Origin: Vibrio gallaecicus
GTDB taxonomy: Bacteria; Pseudomonadota; Gammaproteobacteria; Enterobacterales; Vibrionaceae
Direction: 5' to 3'
NCBI RefSeq assembly: GCF_024347495.1
Contig: NZ_AP025490.1
Span: forward strand, 2,480,001 to 2,544,000
DNA: 64,000 nt
Shown here: one piece after another, positions 50,002-60,038 of the stretch
How positions within the stretch are numbered: the stretch's first letter is position 1
Layout: the number at the start of each line of letters is the position of its first letter
Position numbers and translations under genes: made by a program
The notes under the pieces: model-generated
The model's database searches: none
The model's input: only the letters and a program-made list of their open reading frames with translations
Told to the model about the DNA's origin: nothing

Positions 50002-50697
50002 ATGCATTCAATTGAACCTATAGGCTATATTCAGAGCCCATTTAAAGAGAAATTTGCAGTTCCTAGACAGCCTAGATTAACGCCCAGCGCGCACTCCAGA
50101 GTCGAGCTAATCGGAGACAGTAATTCACCAGAAGCCGTTCGCGGTATAGAACAATTCAGCCATCTATGGTTACTATTTTTGTTTGATAAAAATATTGCAG
50201 CTGGTTGGAAGCCTACTGTTCGACCGCCCAGATTAGGAGGAAATGAACGAATAGGTGTATTTGCATCTCGTGCAACTTTTCGACCTAACGCTATTGGTAT
50301 GTCAGCAGTGGAGTTGAAGGGAATAACACAGAAAGGGAACCAAACTTGGCTTGATCTGGGTAGCGCCGATCTTGTTGATGGGACTCCGATCATCGATATA
50401 AAACCTTATATCCCCTACTCGGATTCTATCCCAAATGCACAAGGAGGGTTTGCTGCTGATGAGCCAGTGACTTTAGATGTCAACTTTTCAGAATGCGCAC
50501 TTAATAAGCTGCAATCTCACCCAAGCGCCCGCCATATTATGCAAGTAATCAAAGAAGTATTGGCACAAGACCCACGACCTGCTTATAAGAAGGGAAAGCC
50601 CGACAATAAAGAATATGCAGTAAATTTGTTCGATCTTAACGTGAAATTCGTTGTTGAGGCGTTTTTCATCAATGTTACTGACATTGAGCGCTTTTGA
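50002..50697 (+). CDS. trmO: tRNA t6A37 methyltransferase TrmO
   Basis: Methylates N6-threonylcarbamoyladenosine 37 in tRNA-Thr with SAM. 231 residues. The beta-barrel core has IGYIQSPFKEKFAVPRQP, FSHLWLLFLFDKN and PRLGGNERIGVFASRATFRP, and later VDGTPIIDIKPYIPYSD. It matches E. coli TrmO (YaeB/TsaA), which also neighbours proS. The start lacks a clear ribosome site. It is divergent from rpmE2 and shares its promoter region. Confidence 0.94.
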   Translation: MHSIEPIGYIQSPFKEKFAVPRQPRLTPSAHSRVELIGDSNSPEAVRGIEQFSHLWLLFLFDKNIAAGWKPTVRPPRLGGNERIGVFASRATFRPNAIGMSAVELKGITQKGNQTWLDLGSADLVDGTPIIDIKPYIPYSDSIPNAQGGFAADEPVTLDVNFSECALNKLQSHPSARHIMQVIKEVLAQDPRPAYKKGKPDNKEYAVNLFDLNVKFVVEAFFINVTDIERF

Positions 50698-50798
50698 GAT
50701 TCGAAATAGGCTGATATTATATGCGGCTAAATCAGATTTATTGTAGCAAAGGGCTACAGTAAGTTTTCTTTTATCAATGATGAAACGGATACCATAAA

Positions 50799-52514
50799 AT
50801 GCGTACCAGTAACTATCTTCTTTCTACTGTGAAAGAGACTCCAAACGACGCAGAAGTTATCAGCCACCAGCTGATGCTACGTGCAGGTATGATCCGTAAG
50901 CTAGCTTCAGGTTTATATACTTGGCTACCTACCGGTCTACGTGTTCTGCGTAAAGTCGAAAATATCGTTCGCCAAGAGATCGATAATGCAGGTGCCGTTG
51001 AAATCTTGATGCCCGTTGTTCAACCGTTTGAGCTTTGGGAAGAGACTGGTCGTTCTGAAAAGATGGGTCCTGAGCTACTTCGTTTCACAGACCGTCACTC
51101 TCGTCCATTCGTTCTTAGCCCAACAGCAGAAGAAGTTGTGACGAGCCTAGTACGTAACGAGATCAGCTCTTACAAGCAGCTACCTCTAAACCTGTACCAA
51201 ATTCAAACTAAATTCCGTGATGAGCGTCGCCCTCGTTTTGGCGTAATGCGTGCACGTGAATTCTCTATGATGGATGCGTACAGCTTTGATATCGACAAAG
51301 AAGGCTTAGAAAAGTCTTACCAAGCGATGCACGATGCTTACTGTAAAGCATTCGACCGCATGGGTCTTGAGTACCGTCCAGTATTGGCAGACTCTGGTGC
51401 AATCGGCGGTAGCGGTTCTCAAGAATTCCACGTTCTTGCTGAAAGCGGCGAAGATCTAATCGCATTCTCTTCTGAATCTGATTACGCAGCGAACATCGAG
51501 AAAGCAGAAGCACTAGCTCCTACAACTGAAGCGGCAGCGCCAACTCAAGAGATGGAACTGGTTGATACGCCAAACGCAAAAACAATCGCAGAACTTGTAG
51601 AGCAGCACGGTCTAGCAATCGAGAAGACTGTTAAGACTCTATTCGTTAAAGCATCTGACGATGTTGAAGCAGACATCATCGCACTTATCATCCGTGGTGA
51701 TCACGAACTTAACGAAGTGAAAGCAGAAAACCTCCCACAGGTTGCTTCTCCACTAGAGATGGCTGATGAAGCTGTAATCCGTACTCTTGTTGGTGCAGGT
51801 CCTGGTTCACTAGGTCCTGTTGGTCTAGAGCTACCATTCATCGTTGACCGCTCTGTTGCTGTAATGAGCGACTTCGGCGCTGGCGCAAACGTAGACGGTA
51901 AGCACTACTTCGGTATCAACTGGGGTCGTGACGTTGAGCTTGCTCAAGTTGAAGACCTACGTAACGTTGTTGAAGGCGATCTTAGCCCATGTGGTCAAGG
52001 CACTATTCAACTTAAACGCGGTATCGAAGTTGGTCACATCTTCCAGCTAGGTAACACTTACTCTAAAGCGATGAACTGTAATGTTCTTGGTCCTGACGGT
52101 AAGGCGACTACGCTAGAAATGGGTTGTTACGGTATCGGTGTTTCACGTGTTGTTGCATCAGCTATCGAGCAAAACCACGATAAATTCGGCATCATTTGGC
52201 CAGAAGCGCTAGCTCCTTTCCAAGTAGCTATCGTTCCAATGAACATGCACAAGTCTGAACGCGTTAAAGAAGCCGCTGAGAAGCTATACGCTGAATTAAC
52301 GGCTATGGGCATCGAAGTTTTATTTGATGACCGTAAAGAGCGCCCAGGTGTTATGTTTAAAGATATCGAGCTAGTGGGTATTCCTCACACTATCGTTATC
52401 GGTGACCGCAGCATGGACGAAGGTAACTTCGAATACAAAAACCGTCGTTCAGGTGATAAAGAAGCTATCGCAATGGACACTGTTATCGAACACCTTAAAG
52501 CTCAACTTGCTTAA
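50799..52514 (+). CDS. proS: Prolyl-tRNA synthetase
   Basis: Class II synthetase charging tRNA-Pro. 571 residues, bacterial type with the INS editing domain between motifs 2 and 3 (about residues 240-380). Motif 1 lies near [13 protein letters not shown], motif 2 in [21 protein letters not shown] (split as [11 protein letters not shown] and [10 protein letters not shown]), and motif 3 in [15 protein letters not shown]. The C-terminal anticodon-binding domain starts at about [14 protein letters not shown]. It follows trmO and is closed by a terminator. Confidence 0.98.
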   Translation: MRTSNYLLSTVKETPNDAEVISHQLMLRAGMIRKLASGLYTWLPTGLRVLRKVENIVRQEIDNAGAVEILMPVVQPFELWEETGRSEKMGPELLRFTDRHSRPFVLSPTAEEVVTSLVRNEISSYKQLPLNLYQIQTKFRDERRPRFGVMRAREFSMMDAYSFDIDKEGLEKSYQAMHDAYCKAFDRMGLEYRPVLADSGAIGGSGSQEFHVLAESGEDLIAFSSESDYAANIEKAEALAPTTEAAAPTQEMELVDTPNAKTIAELVEQHGLAIEKTVKTLFVKASDDVEADIIALIIRGDHELNEVKAENLPQVASPLEMADEAVIRTLVGAGPGSLGPVGLELPFIVDRSVAVMSDFGAGANVDGKHYFGINWGRDVELAQVEDLRNVVEGDLSPCGQGTIQLKRGIEVGHIFQLGNTYSKAMNCNVLGPDGKATTLEMGCYGIGVSRVVASAIEQNHDKFGIIWPEALAPFQVAIVPMNMHKSERVKEAAEKLYAELTAMGIEVLFDDRKERPGVMFKDIELVGIPHTIVIGDRSMDEGNFEYKNRRSGDKEAIAMDTVIEHLKAQLA

Positions 52515-52557
52515 GTTTAAGTACTTGCTTACACATTAAGTAAAGAGTTTTTGATTT

Positions 52558-52586
52558 AAAAGGCTGCCATTTGGTGGCCTTTTTTA
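52558..52586 (+). terminator. Terminator after proS
   Basis: Stem AAAAGGCTGCC/GGTGGCCTTTT with two G-U pairs, then a T-run. Confidence 0.85.
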
Positions 52587-52761
52587 TACTTTCCTTTTAA
52601 ACCCACCCTTTTATATCGACTATTTCCCAAATCCTACATCTCTCATGCACAAGCTAAAATAAATAACGTAAGTTAATCCCCTGTTCATCTTTAAATCCGT
52701 ATATTGATCTTATTAATTTGGATCGCATCACTCATTTAGATAATTACGTTGGAGGATATCT

Positions 52762-53463
52762 ATGGATATCAAAAGTCTACTGAATCAAGCTCTTAAATCT
52801 GATTTAGTTAAACAGGGAGCACAGAAGCTATCTCAAGGCTCCTCTAAACTCAGTAATAGTTCTCTATCAAATAGTAGTCCTCTTTCAAGTAAATCAGGTA
52901 ACACCAGTACCTTAAGCGCATTAGGTGCAGGAGCTGTAGGTGGTGGTGTCTTAGGAATGCTTATGGGCTCTAAGAAAACTAAGAAGATGGGGAAAAAAGC
53001 CATAGGTGTGGGCAGTGTTGCGGCTTTAGGCGCGCTTGCTTACAAGGTCTATAACGACCATCAATCAAAACAAGGTCAACCTGTCGAACCTCAGCAAGCT
53101 CAATTTGATGAAAATGATGCTAACCATAGCGTGTTGATTTTGCGCTCTATGATCGCAGCTTCAAAAGCTGATGGTCATGTTGATGAAGAAGAGATGGCAA
53201 AAATAGAACAAGCTGTCGAAAGCATGGGTGCCGATTACCAACTGACTCGCCTAGTCTCGGAAGAACTTCACAAGCCACTAGACCCAAGCGAGATAGCTCA
53301 ACTGGCTACCTCACCTCAACAAGCCAGCGAAATTTACTTAGCCTCACTAATTGTTGCTGATGAGCAGAACTTTATGGAAAAAGCTTATCTCAAAGAGTTG
53401 GCTAAACAATTACAGCTTTCAAATGAAGTCACAGAACAACTTCAACAGCAGATATCTGGTTAA
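52762..53463 (+). CDS. DUF533/YebE-like protein with TerB-like domain
   Basis: 233 residues. A Ser-rich N-terminal region (residues 25-50) precedes a Gly-rich hydrophobic stretch with LGAGAVGGGVLGMLMGS, a Lys cluster and a second hydrophobic stretch, then a soluble helical C-terminal domain (from about residue 115) of the TerB/DjlA-like type with MIAASKADGHVDEEEMAKI. It resembles YebE. GGAGG supports the start. Role unknown; TerB-like domains occur in envelope stress and tellurite-linked proteins. Confidence 0.85.
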   Translation: MDIKSLLNQALKSDLVKQGAQKLSQGSSKLSNSSLSNSSPLSSKSGNTSTLSALGAGAVGGGVLGMLMGSKKTKKMGKKAIGVGSVAALGALAYKVYNDHQSKQGQPVEPQQAQFDENDANHSVLILRSMIAASKADGHVDEEEMAKIEQAVESMGADYQLTRLVSEELHKPLDPSEIAQLATSPQQASEIYLASLIVADEQNFMEKAYLKELAKQLQLSNEVTEQLQQQISG

Positions 53464-53589
53464 TTTAACGCTATACAAAATGAGACATTGAGCAAGAACA
53501 AACTAATCCTGATCTTAATCAGAACAGCTTTGTTTTTGCTTTTCTCTATGTGTATATTGAGAGCAGTTATCATTTGGTTAGGTATAAAG

Positions 53590-53793
53590 ATGAAAGTATA
53601 CGATTGTTGTGATTTAGTTCGTGAGCTGTATTCTCAGATTGGTAGTGGTGATCAAGGTTACATCCCTAAAGCGATCACTTGCGCAGTAAAGACACTTAAC
53701 GATATTGCTGCAGATGAATCTCTCCCTAAAGAAACACGAGACAGCGCTGCATTTGCTGCGGCAAATCTACTTATCTCAGATTTCGAGGACTAA
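53590..53793 (+). CDS. yaeP: YaeP family protein (UPF0253)
   Basis: 67 residues from [20 protein letters not shown], matching E. coli YaeP (66 residues) through [20 protein letters not shown] and [13 protein letters not shown] longer frame to a TTG at 53488 would add a spurious hydrophobic N-terminus. It overlaps closely with the next small gene, two bases apart. Function unknown. Confidence 0.88.
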   Translation: MKVYDCCDLVRELYSQIGSGDQGYIPKAITCAVKTLNDIAADESLPKETRDSAAFAAANLLISDFED

Positions 53794-53795
53794 GC

Positions 53796-53987
53796 ATGAA
53801 CCTAGCGAACTATCAAAAGATGGATCCTGTCATGCTCATGAGCATCGTCAACATGAAATTACGTGACGATTTCGCAGGGGATTTAGACCGCGTAGTGAAT
53901 TTCTACGAAATAGACAAAGATGCACTTATTGCAAAACTTGCCTCTGCAGGTTTTGAATTTATAGAAGAAGCAAAACAATTCAGATAA
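53796..53987 (+). CDS. DUF4250 family small protein
   Basis: 63 residues containing DPVMLMSIVNMKLRDDFAGD, YEIDKDALIAKLASAGFEF and the C-terminal AKQF, which I recognise as DUF4250. GAGGA in the end of yaeP serves as ribosome site. In E. coli yaeP is followed by rof; here this unrelated-looking gene takes that place. Function unknown. Confidence 0.82.
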   Translation: MNLANYQKMDPVMLMSIVNMKLRDDFAGDLDRVVNFYEIDKDALIAKLASAGFEFIEEAKQFR

Positions 53988-54010
53988 TAATTTGAAAACG
54001 ATATTCTTCC

Positions 54011-54038
54011 AAAAGACCAACCTAGTGTTGGTCTTTTT
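54011..54038 (+). terminator. Terminator after the DUF4250 gene
   Basis: Stem AAAGACCAAC/GTTGGTCTTT with a 5-base loop and T-run. Confidence 0.88.
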
Positions 54039-54127
54039 GTTTCTGCTGACTTTAACTTCCTTAATCACCTCTCACTGTAGCAAACTACGGCTCATGTATT
54101 CTCGCCACATTTACCAAACTCCAGATA

Positions 54128-54155
54128 CAAAAAAGGCTCCAGAAGGAGCCTTTCA
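54128..54155 (-). terminator. Terminator after glyA
   Basis: Stem AAAGGCTCC/GGAGCCTTT around AGAA, with a T-run on the minus strand. Confidence 0.85.
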
Positions 54156-54173
54156 AATCACTACTAAGAAAAA

Positions 54174-55424
54174 TTAAGCGTAAACAGGTAGACGCTTACA
54201 GATTTCTAGTACTTTAGCTTTAGTTGCTTCGATAACAGATTCATCGCCCATGTTATCTAGGATGTCACACATCCAACCAGCAAGAGCTTTCGCGTCAGCT
54301 TCAGAGAAACCACGACGAGTAATAGAAGGAGAACCAACACGGATACCAGAAGTAACGAATGGGCTACGTGGATCGTTTGGTACTGAGTTCTTGTTCACTG
54401 TAATGTTAGCTGAACCTAGTGCAGCATCCGCTTCTTTACCCGTGATGTCTTTGTCGATTAGGTCAACAAGGAACAGGTGGTTTTCAGTAGAACCAGAAAC
54501 GATGTTGTAGCCACGTGCTAGGAATTCAGCAACCATTGCTTTTGCGTTAGCAACAACGCGCGCTTGGTATTCTTTGAATTCTGGCTCTAGAGCTTCTTTG
54601 AACGCTACTGCTTTACCAGCGATAACGTGCATTAGAGGACCACCTTGACCGCCAGGGAATACCGCGGAGTTCAGCTTCTTGTAAAGGTCTTCGCCTTCGC
54701 AAGAAAGAATTAGACCGCCACGAGGACCCGCAAGCGTTTTGTGCGTAGTAGTAGTAACAACGTGCGCATGTGGTACTGGGTTAGGGTAAACACCAGCAGC
54801 GATAAGACCCGCAACGTGAGCCATATCTACAAAGAAGTAAGCACCTACTTTATCAGCGATTTCACGCATGCGCGCCCAATCACAAACTTGAGAGTAAGCA
54901 GAGAAGCCACCAATGATCATCTTAGGCTGATGTTCTACTGCTAACGCTTCCATTTCTTCGTAATCAATTTGACCAGCTTCATCGATACCGTAAGGAATGA
55001 TGTTGTAAAGCTTGCCAGAGAAGTTTACTGGAGAACCGTGAGTCAGGTGACCACCGTGAGCAAGGCTCATACCAAGAACAGTATCACCAGCGTTTAGAAG
55101 CGCCATGTATACCGCATTGTTTGCTTGAGAACCTGAGTGAGGCTGTACGTTCGCGTACTCTGCACCAAATAGTTCACATGCACGTTCAATTGCTAAAGTT
55201 TCAACTTTATCTACGTACTCACAACCACCGTAGTAGCGCTTACCAGGGTAACCTTCAGCGTACTTGTTAGTAAGCTGAGAACCTTGAGCTTCCATTACAC
55301 GTGGACTTGTGTAGTTTTCTGAAGCGATAAGTTCGATGTGCTCTTCCTGACGAAGAGTCTCTTCTTGGATAGCTGCGAATAGATCCGCATCGTAATCAGC
55401 AATGTTCATGTCACGCTTAAGCAT
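54174..55424 (-). CDS. glyA: Serine hydroxymethyltransferase
   Basis: PLP enzyme that interconverts serine and glycine and charges tetrahydrofolate with one-carbon units for purine, thymidylate and methionine synthesis. 416 residues. The PLP lysine is in [16 protein letters not shown] near residue 229. [15 protein letters not shown] and [17 protein letters not shown] are family marks. GGAG upstream supports the start. Its PurR box ties it to purM. Confidence 0.98.
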   Translation of the reverse strand: MLKRDMNIADYDADLFAAIQEETLRQEEHIELIASENYTSPRVMEAQGSQLTNKYAEGYPGKRYYGGCEYVDKVETLAIERACELFGAEYANVQPHSGSQANNAVYMALLNAGDTVLGMSLAHGGHLTHGSPVNFSGKLYNIIPYGIDEAGQIDYEEMEALAVEHQPKMIIGGFSAYSQVCDWARMREIADKVGAYFFVDMAHVAGLIAAGVYPNPVPHAHVVTTTTHKTLAGPRGGLILSCEGEDLYKKLNSAVFPGGQGGPLMHVIAGKAVAFKEALEPEFKEYQARVVANAKAMVAEFLARGYNIVSGSTENHLFLVDLIDKDITGKEADAALGSANITVNKNSVPNDPRSPFVTSGIRVGSPSITRRGFSEADAKALAGWMCDILDNMGDESVIEATKAKVLEICKRLPVYA

Positions 55425-55762
55425 CTGTATCTCCTGACTCAGATTGTACTGAAAGTTTCAAAAAAACCACATAACGACCGAAAGCAAACGTTTTCGTCAC
55501 CGTTTCAATGCGACGCATTCTACATAATTTGATCTAGGTCATAAAGAGCTAATTGCAATTTTATCATGCAGTTTTTTCATAATGACATGTAAGCCTCATC
55601 ATACTTGTGCGACGAGTCGCATCGATAATTTACCTTACTGTCAATTTTACGCTTTACACCCTGTAAAACGCAGATTACATACATTTACCTTAATTTTATG
55701 CCTCTAGCTACCGAAATGATAAGTTTTTCTCTACTATGCTCGCCCTTACTGGCTAGATAATT
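55425..55762. other. Divergent intergenic region glyA/yitT-like
   Basis: 338 bases. Apart from the PurR box at 55482-55497 I can place no further site with confidence. No open frame with a ribosome site. Confidence 0.6.
55482..55497. promoter_or_regulatory. PurR operator of glyA
   Basis: AAGCAAACGTTTTCGT matches 15 of 16 positions of the PurR consensus ACGCAAACGTTTTCGT, 58 bases before the glyA start. E. coli glyA is also PurR-regulated. Confidence 0.9.
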
Positions 55763-56374
55763 ATGAAATTGATGGAAAAACACTCAAAAAAAGAAGACTG
55801 GATGGCAATTTTAACGGGGACTTTCTTAGTCGCCCAAGGTGTCTTCTTTCTACAATCGGCTCACCTACTGACTGGTGGTACAACAGGTTTAGCTCTTTTA
55901 CTTAGCCAGTTTCTGCCTGTGACATTTGGTGTCCTGTACTTTATCGCAAATAGCCCTTTCTATCTTTTAGCATGGAAACGATTTGGGCGCAGGTTCGCGA
56001 TCAACAGTGCAATATCTGGTGCTTTGGTTTCCGTTTTCGCAGATAACCTCTATTTGATGATATCACTCGATACGTTTAATGAAATTTATTGTGCTGTTGC
56101 GGGTGGTTTATTAATGGGGTTAGGAATGTTAATCCTATTTAGACACCGTTCAAGCTTGGGTGGCTTCAACGTTTTATGCTTATTCATCCAAGATAAATAT
56201 GGCATCTCGGTTGGCAAGACTCAAATGGGGATAGACGCTTGTATATTGTTTGCTTCTTTCTTCTTTGTATCACCATGGATCATAATGGTTTCAATCATCG
56301 GCACCGTTGCATTGAATGTAGTACTAGCCATGAACCATAAGCCTACGCGTTACTCTGTTAACTACGGGTCTTAA
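55763..56374 (+). CDS. YitT-family inner-membrane protein
   Basis: 203 residues with about six hydrophobic helices. LTGGTTGLALLLSQFLPV near residue 36 and RHRSSLGGFNVLCLFIQDKYG near residue 127 (21 residues; the core is SSLGGFN) carry the Gly-rich motifs of the YitT (DUF161) family. An ATG three codons downstream is an alternative start. Function unknown; family members are considered possible transporters. It is divergent from glyA. Confidence 0.82.
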   Translation: MKLMEKHSKKEDWMAILTGTFLVAQGVFFLQSAHLLTGGTTGLALLLSQFLPVTFGVLYFIANSPFYLLAWKRFGRRFAINSAISGALVSVFADNLYLMISLDTFNEIYCAVAGGLLMGLGMLILFRHRSSLGGFNVLCLFIQDKYGISVGKTQMGIDACILFASFFFVSPWIIMVSIIGTVALNVVLAMNHKPTRYSVNYGS

Positions 56375-56460
56375 TCGCTTATTTTATCGTAAAGCGGGAT
56401 ACTGGAAGCTAACTGTCTAAAAACTCACGATCTACCAGTTAAAGAAAACTATAAATATGA

Positions 56461-56500
56461 AAGCTTTGAGCCTGACATAGAGTTCAGACTCAAAGCTTTT
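56461..56500. terminator. Long hairpin between the yitT-like gene and treC
   Basis: 16-bp arms AAAGCTTTGAGCCTGA/TCAGACTCAAAGCTTT (one mismatch or G-U pair) with an 8-base loop, between convergent genes. It has no clean T-run on either side. Confidence 0.65.
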
Positions 56501-56521
56501 ACTCGTATAGGGGAACAAGTA

Positions 56522-58204
56522 TTACTCTATCAAGAGAATTTTTGTTTCATACGGGCGCAAGGTCACCGTACTTGAAGGAATGTGTGACTGCTCATCAGGG
56601 TAATTCCCCAACAACAATTGTGCTTTATCCAATTCAAGCTCATTTGGCAGCTCAACCTCACTCGTTTCACCATAGTAGTTACTAATGCTCACTAAGGTCT
56701 GTGTTTCAGTCTTACGCTGGTAAGCAAACACACGTTCATGCTCGGGCAATAAATCGGTGTAATCACCTTGGGTAATCACTGCTACCTCTTTTCTCAGCTC
56801 AATTAATCGCTTGTAGAAGTAAAAAACTGAGTCCTTATCTTGCAGTGCTTTTTCAGCATTGATATCCACATAGTTTTTAGCAACATCTAACCAAGGCTTT
56901 CCTTCTGAGAACCCTGCGTTCATTGCGCTATTCCACTGCATTGGTGTACGCGAATTATCACGAGACTTTTGAGCCAATACATCCATCATATCCTGATGAG
57001 ATACACCTTGCTCCTCAACCATTAGCTGATACATATTGGTGCTTTCTACATCTCGGTATTGCTCAATGTCAGTGTAGCCAGGATTCGTCATTCCAATCTC
57101 TTCACCTTGATAAATATAAGGTGTGCCTTGCATCATATGTACGGACGCCGCAAGCATTTTGGCTGACTCAACTCGATAGTTTTTATCATCACCTAACCGG
57201 CTAACAATTCTCGGTTGGTCATGGTTACACCAAAATAAAGCACCCCACCCTTTGCCGTTCAAGCCAGTCTGCCAATGGTTAAAAATGGATTTTAATTGTA
57301 AGAAATCGAACGGGGCATTCGTCCACTTTTCACCATTGGTGTAATCCACTTTTAAATGATGAAAGTTAAACACCATAGACAGTTCACTGTTATCTACGTT
57401 TGAATATTGCTGACAGTGTTCAAGTGTGGTTGATGACATTTCACCCACGGTTACACTGCCATATTGCTGAAATACCGCTTCACTTATTTCTTGTAAGTAT
57501 TCATGCACACGTGGACCATCTGTATAGAATCGGCGACCATCTCCAATTTCATCATTAGGGAAGTCTTGCTGTTTAGAAATAAGGTTGATCACATCTAAAC
57601 GGAAACCATCCACGCCTTTTTCAGCCCAATAACTGATAATCCCTTTCACTTCTTCACGGACTTTAGGATTCTCCCAGTTTAAGTCCGCTTGCTCTTTAGC
57701 AAATAAGTGCAGGTAGTATTGACCTGTAGCTTCATCCAATTCCCAAGCATTACCACCAAATTTTGATTGCCAATTCGTTGGTGCTTGCCCGTAGATAGGG
57801 TCTTTCCAAATATAGTAATCTCGATATGGACTGTTTTTATCGCCGAGCGCAGACTGAAACCAAGCATGCGCTGTGGAAGTATGGTTAACCACGATATCCA
57901 TTACAATTCGGATACCGCGTTGATGAGCAGCAGCAAGCAGTTCATCAAAATCAGCCATGGTTCCAAACTCTGGGTTGATCTCATAATAATCGGAAATATC
58001 GTAACCATTATCAATCATTGGTGATTCATAAACAGGCGTTAGCCAAATCGCGTCTATCCCTAAGGTTTTCAAATAATCTAACTTAGAGATAATGCCTTTA
58101 ATATCACCAGAACCTTGAGCGCCACTATCACAAAAGCTTTTTGGGTAAATTTGATAGATGGTTGCTGTTTTCCACCACAACTTATCTTTCTTATTAATCG
58201 TCAT
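56522..58204 (-). CDS. treC: Trehalose-6-phosphate hydrolase
   Basis: Splits the trehalose 6-phosphate delivered by TreB into glucose and glucose 6-phosphate. 560 residues, GH13 fold. WWKTATIYQIYPKSFCDS begins the barrel, DIVVNHTS holds the first conserved region, GFRLDVINLIS has the catalytic Asp, TVGEMSST the catalytic Glu and CNHDQPRIVSR the third acid. Identity as TreC rather than oligo-1,6-glucosidase rests on the adjacent treB and treR. It follows treB after a 198-base gap with a hairpin. Confidence 0.94.
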   Translation of the reverse strand: MTINKKDKLWWKTATIYQIYPKSFCDSGAQGSGDIKGIISKLDYLKTLGIDAIWLTPVYESPMIDNGYDISDYYEINPEFGTMADFDELLAAAHQRGIRIVMDIVVNHTSTAHAWFQSALGDKNSPYRDYYIWKDPIYGQAPTNWQSKFGGNAWELDEATGQYYLHLFAKEQADLNWENPKVREEVKGIISYWAEKGVDGFRLDVINLISKQQDFPNDEIGDGRRFYTDGPRVHEYLQEISEAVFQQYGSVTVGEMSSTTLEHCQQYSNVDNSELSMVFNFHHLKVDYTNGEKWTNAPFDFLQLKSIFNHWQTGLNGKGWGALFWCNHDQPRIVSRLGDDKNYRVESAKMLAASVHMMQGTPYIYQGEEIGMTNPGYTDIEQYRDVESTNMYQLMVEEQGVSHQDMMDVLAQKSRDNSRTPMQWNSAMNAGFSEGKPWLDVAKNYVDINAEKALQDKDSVFYFYKRLIELRKEVAVITQGDYTDLLPEHERVFAYQRKTETQTLVSISNYYGETSEVELPNELELDKAQLLLGNYPDEQSHIPSSTVTLRPYETKILLIE

Positions 58205-58355
58205 CTCTACTTACTCTTACCAGTTCAAAACTTACAAAACAAAATGTGGAGGAACGAACATTGCTACTCCAAAAATCTCTACTACTTGCCCTTCACTCCA
58301 AACCACAATTAGTTAATTTAAAAATCATTAGTTTAGTAGAGAGGAAGAAAGGTAA

Positions 58356-58379
58356 GCACCCACTAAACATAGTGGATGC
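58356..58379 (-). terminator. Hairpin between treB and treC
   Basis: Arms GCATCCACTA/TAGTGGGTGC on the minus strand around a 4-base loop, no T-run. It may lower treC relative to treB or protect the treB message. Confidence 0.5.
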
Positions 58380-58402
58380 CATGTTTTAATTAATGGGTAG
58401 TA

Positions 58403-59830
58403 TTAGCTAGCGCTTGCCATTTCAAGTTCACCTTTAGACTGTGCACGCTTATAGAAAAACAGCGTAAGCATTGCAGGTAGAACAATGGCAACTAACATTG
58501 CAACTAGGTAAATAGACCAATATTGAGGTTGAATCGATAGGATACCTGGTAAGCCACCTACTCCGATGCCATTTGCCATCACGCCTGCACTGCCGCAAAT
58601 CGCCGCTGCGGCTGCACTACCAATCATTGCACTCAGCATTGGGAATTTATACTTCAAGTTAATACCGTACATTGCAGGTTCTGTTACACCTAAGTAAGCA
58701 GAAATCGCCGCAGGTACTGAGATGTCTCTTTCACCTTCACGCTTACTTAGAATAATGATGCCAACGACAGCCGATGCTTGTGCGATATTAGATAATGCGA
58801 TTAATGGCCAAATTGGAGTTCCGCCAAGTTCCTGCATTAATTGAAGATCAACTGCATTCGTGGTGTGGTGAATCCCTGTAATAACCAGAGGTGCATACAA
58901 GAAGCCAAAGATTACCGAACCTAGAATCGCGAAATCACCCGTCATTGCAGCTTTAGCCGCGAACGCAACCCCATCACCAAGAACACGACCAAATGGTCCA
59001 ATGAAAGCGTGAGCCAGAATAACCGATAGAATAATGGATACGAATGGAACCACGACCAAGTACAAGTAAGCAGGTACAATACGCTTTAGATTTGTTTCAA
59101 TAAATGCCAACGCCACACCAGCTAACATTGCAGGGATAACTTGTGCTTGGTAACCGACCTTTTCAATGACAAAGAAGCCAAAATCCCACACTTCAGGTAC
59201 CGATTTACCTATCATGTAAGCATTCATTAATTGAGGAGAAACCAAAGTAACACCTAACGTGATACCTAAAATTGGTGTCCCTCCTAGCTTTTTCACCGTT
59301 GCCCAACACACGCCAACAGGTAAGAAGAAGAAGATTGCTTCGCCAATTAACCACAAGAAAGAATGAACCGTTGCCCAAAATTGACTGATTTCAACTAAGG
59401 TTTTTCCATCAAACATGCGAATGTCGCCAATCACATTACGGAAACCAAGGATCAGACCACCAGTAATAATGGCAGGGAGCAGAGGTACAAAAATTTCAGC
59501 TAAATGGGAAATACCACGCTCTAGAAAGTTCATGTTCTGACGAGCTGCAAGTTTTGATTCATCTTTTGAGGAAGATTGCTTACCTGTTTGCTCAATAAGC
59601 AGCTTATAAACGTCATCAACTTCTGTACCAATAACAACTTGAAACTGACCAGCATTCGTAAAGCAGCCCTTCACTATTTTGAGCTTTTCTAATTCTACTG
59701 TATTCGCTTTTTCAGTATCGTTTAATACAAAGCGTAATCGTGTCAAACAGTGACTTACACTCGCAATATTATCACTTCCACCGATTTGCTCGATAAGACG
59801 CGTGATGTCTTGCTTCGCAATCTTACTCAT
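58403..59830 (-). CDS. treB: PTS trehalose transporter, IIBC component
   Basis: Imports and phosphorylates trehalose. 475 residues. The IIB domain (about 1-90) has the phosphorylated Cys in VSHCLTRLRFVL, residue 28. The IIC domain has about ten transmembrane helices, with GIHHTTNAVDLQLM and GVTEPAMYGINLKYKFP (substrate signature). There is no IIA domain, so the glucose IIA protein encoded elsewhere must supply phosphate. GGGTGGGG upstream is the ribosome site. Two TreR operators lie before it. Confidence 0.96.
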   Translation of the reverse strand: MSKIAKQDITRLIEQIGGSDNIASVSHCLTRLRFVLNDTEKANTVELEKLKIVKGCFTNAGQFQVVIGTEVDDVYKLLIEQTGKQSSSKDESKLAARQNMNFLERGISHLAEIFVPLLPAIITGGLILGFRNVIGDIRMFDGKTLVEISQFWATVHSFLWLIGEAIFFFLPVGVCWATVKKLGGTPILGITLGVTLVSPQLMNAYMIGKSVPEVWDFGFFVIEKVGYQAQVIPAMLAGVALAFIETNLKRIVPAYLYLVVVPFVSIILSVILAHAFIGPFGRVLGDGVAFAAKAAMTGDFAILGSVIFGFLYAPLVITGIHHTTNAVDLQLMQELGGTPIWPLIALSNIAQASAVVGIIILSKREGERDISVPAAISAYLGVTEPAMYGINLKYKFPMLSAMIGSAAAAAICGSAGVMANGIGVGGLPGILSIQPQYWSIYLVAMLVAIVLPAMLTLFFYKRAQSKGELEMASAS

Positions 59831-59903
59831 ACTTTCCCCACCCTGGTTCTTGGATCATCTCTTTACCCAGATATCATGCAATCCGGATTTGCAAAAGCAC
59901 GAA

Positions 59904-59917
59904 TGGGAACATTCCCA
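59904..59917. promoter_or_regulatory. TreR operator, promoter-proximal to treB
   Basis: Perfect palindrome TGGGAACATTCCCA (one central mismatch), about 75-90 bases before treB. Confidence 0.8.
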
Positions 59918-59959
59918 CCCACTTGCAAGTATACTGCCCAAACATTGATAGAATTAAAA

Positions 59960-59973
59960 TGGGAACAGTCCCA
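59960..59973. promoter_or_regulatory. TreR operator, distal
   Basis: TGGGAACAGTCCCA, same palindrome type, 56 bases centre to centre from the first. A likely -10 (TATACT on the minus strand, 59928-59933) lies between the two. Confidence 0.78.
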
Positions 59974-60038
59974 ATAATTGAAAGAGATCACACTCTAATT
60001 TTAAATGACTTTTGGATTAAAGGTTTGTTTTTGAGGTA

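Noticed and set aside
53488..53589. N-terminal hydrophobic extension of yaeP starting at TTG
   Set aside because: YaeP proteins are 66-67 residues and soluble; AGG seven bases before 53590 supports the shorter form.
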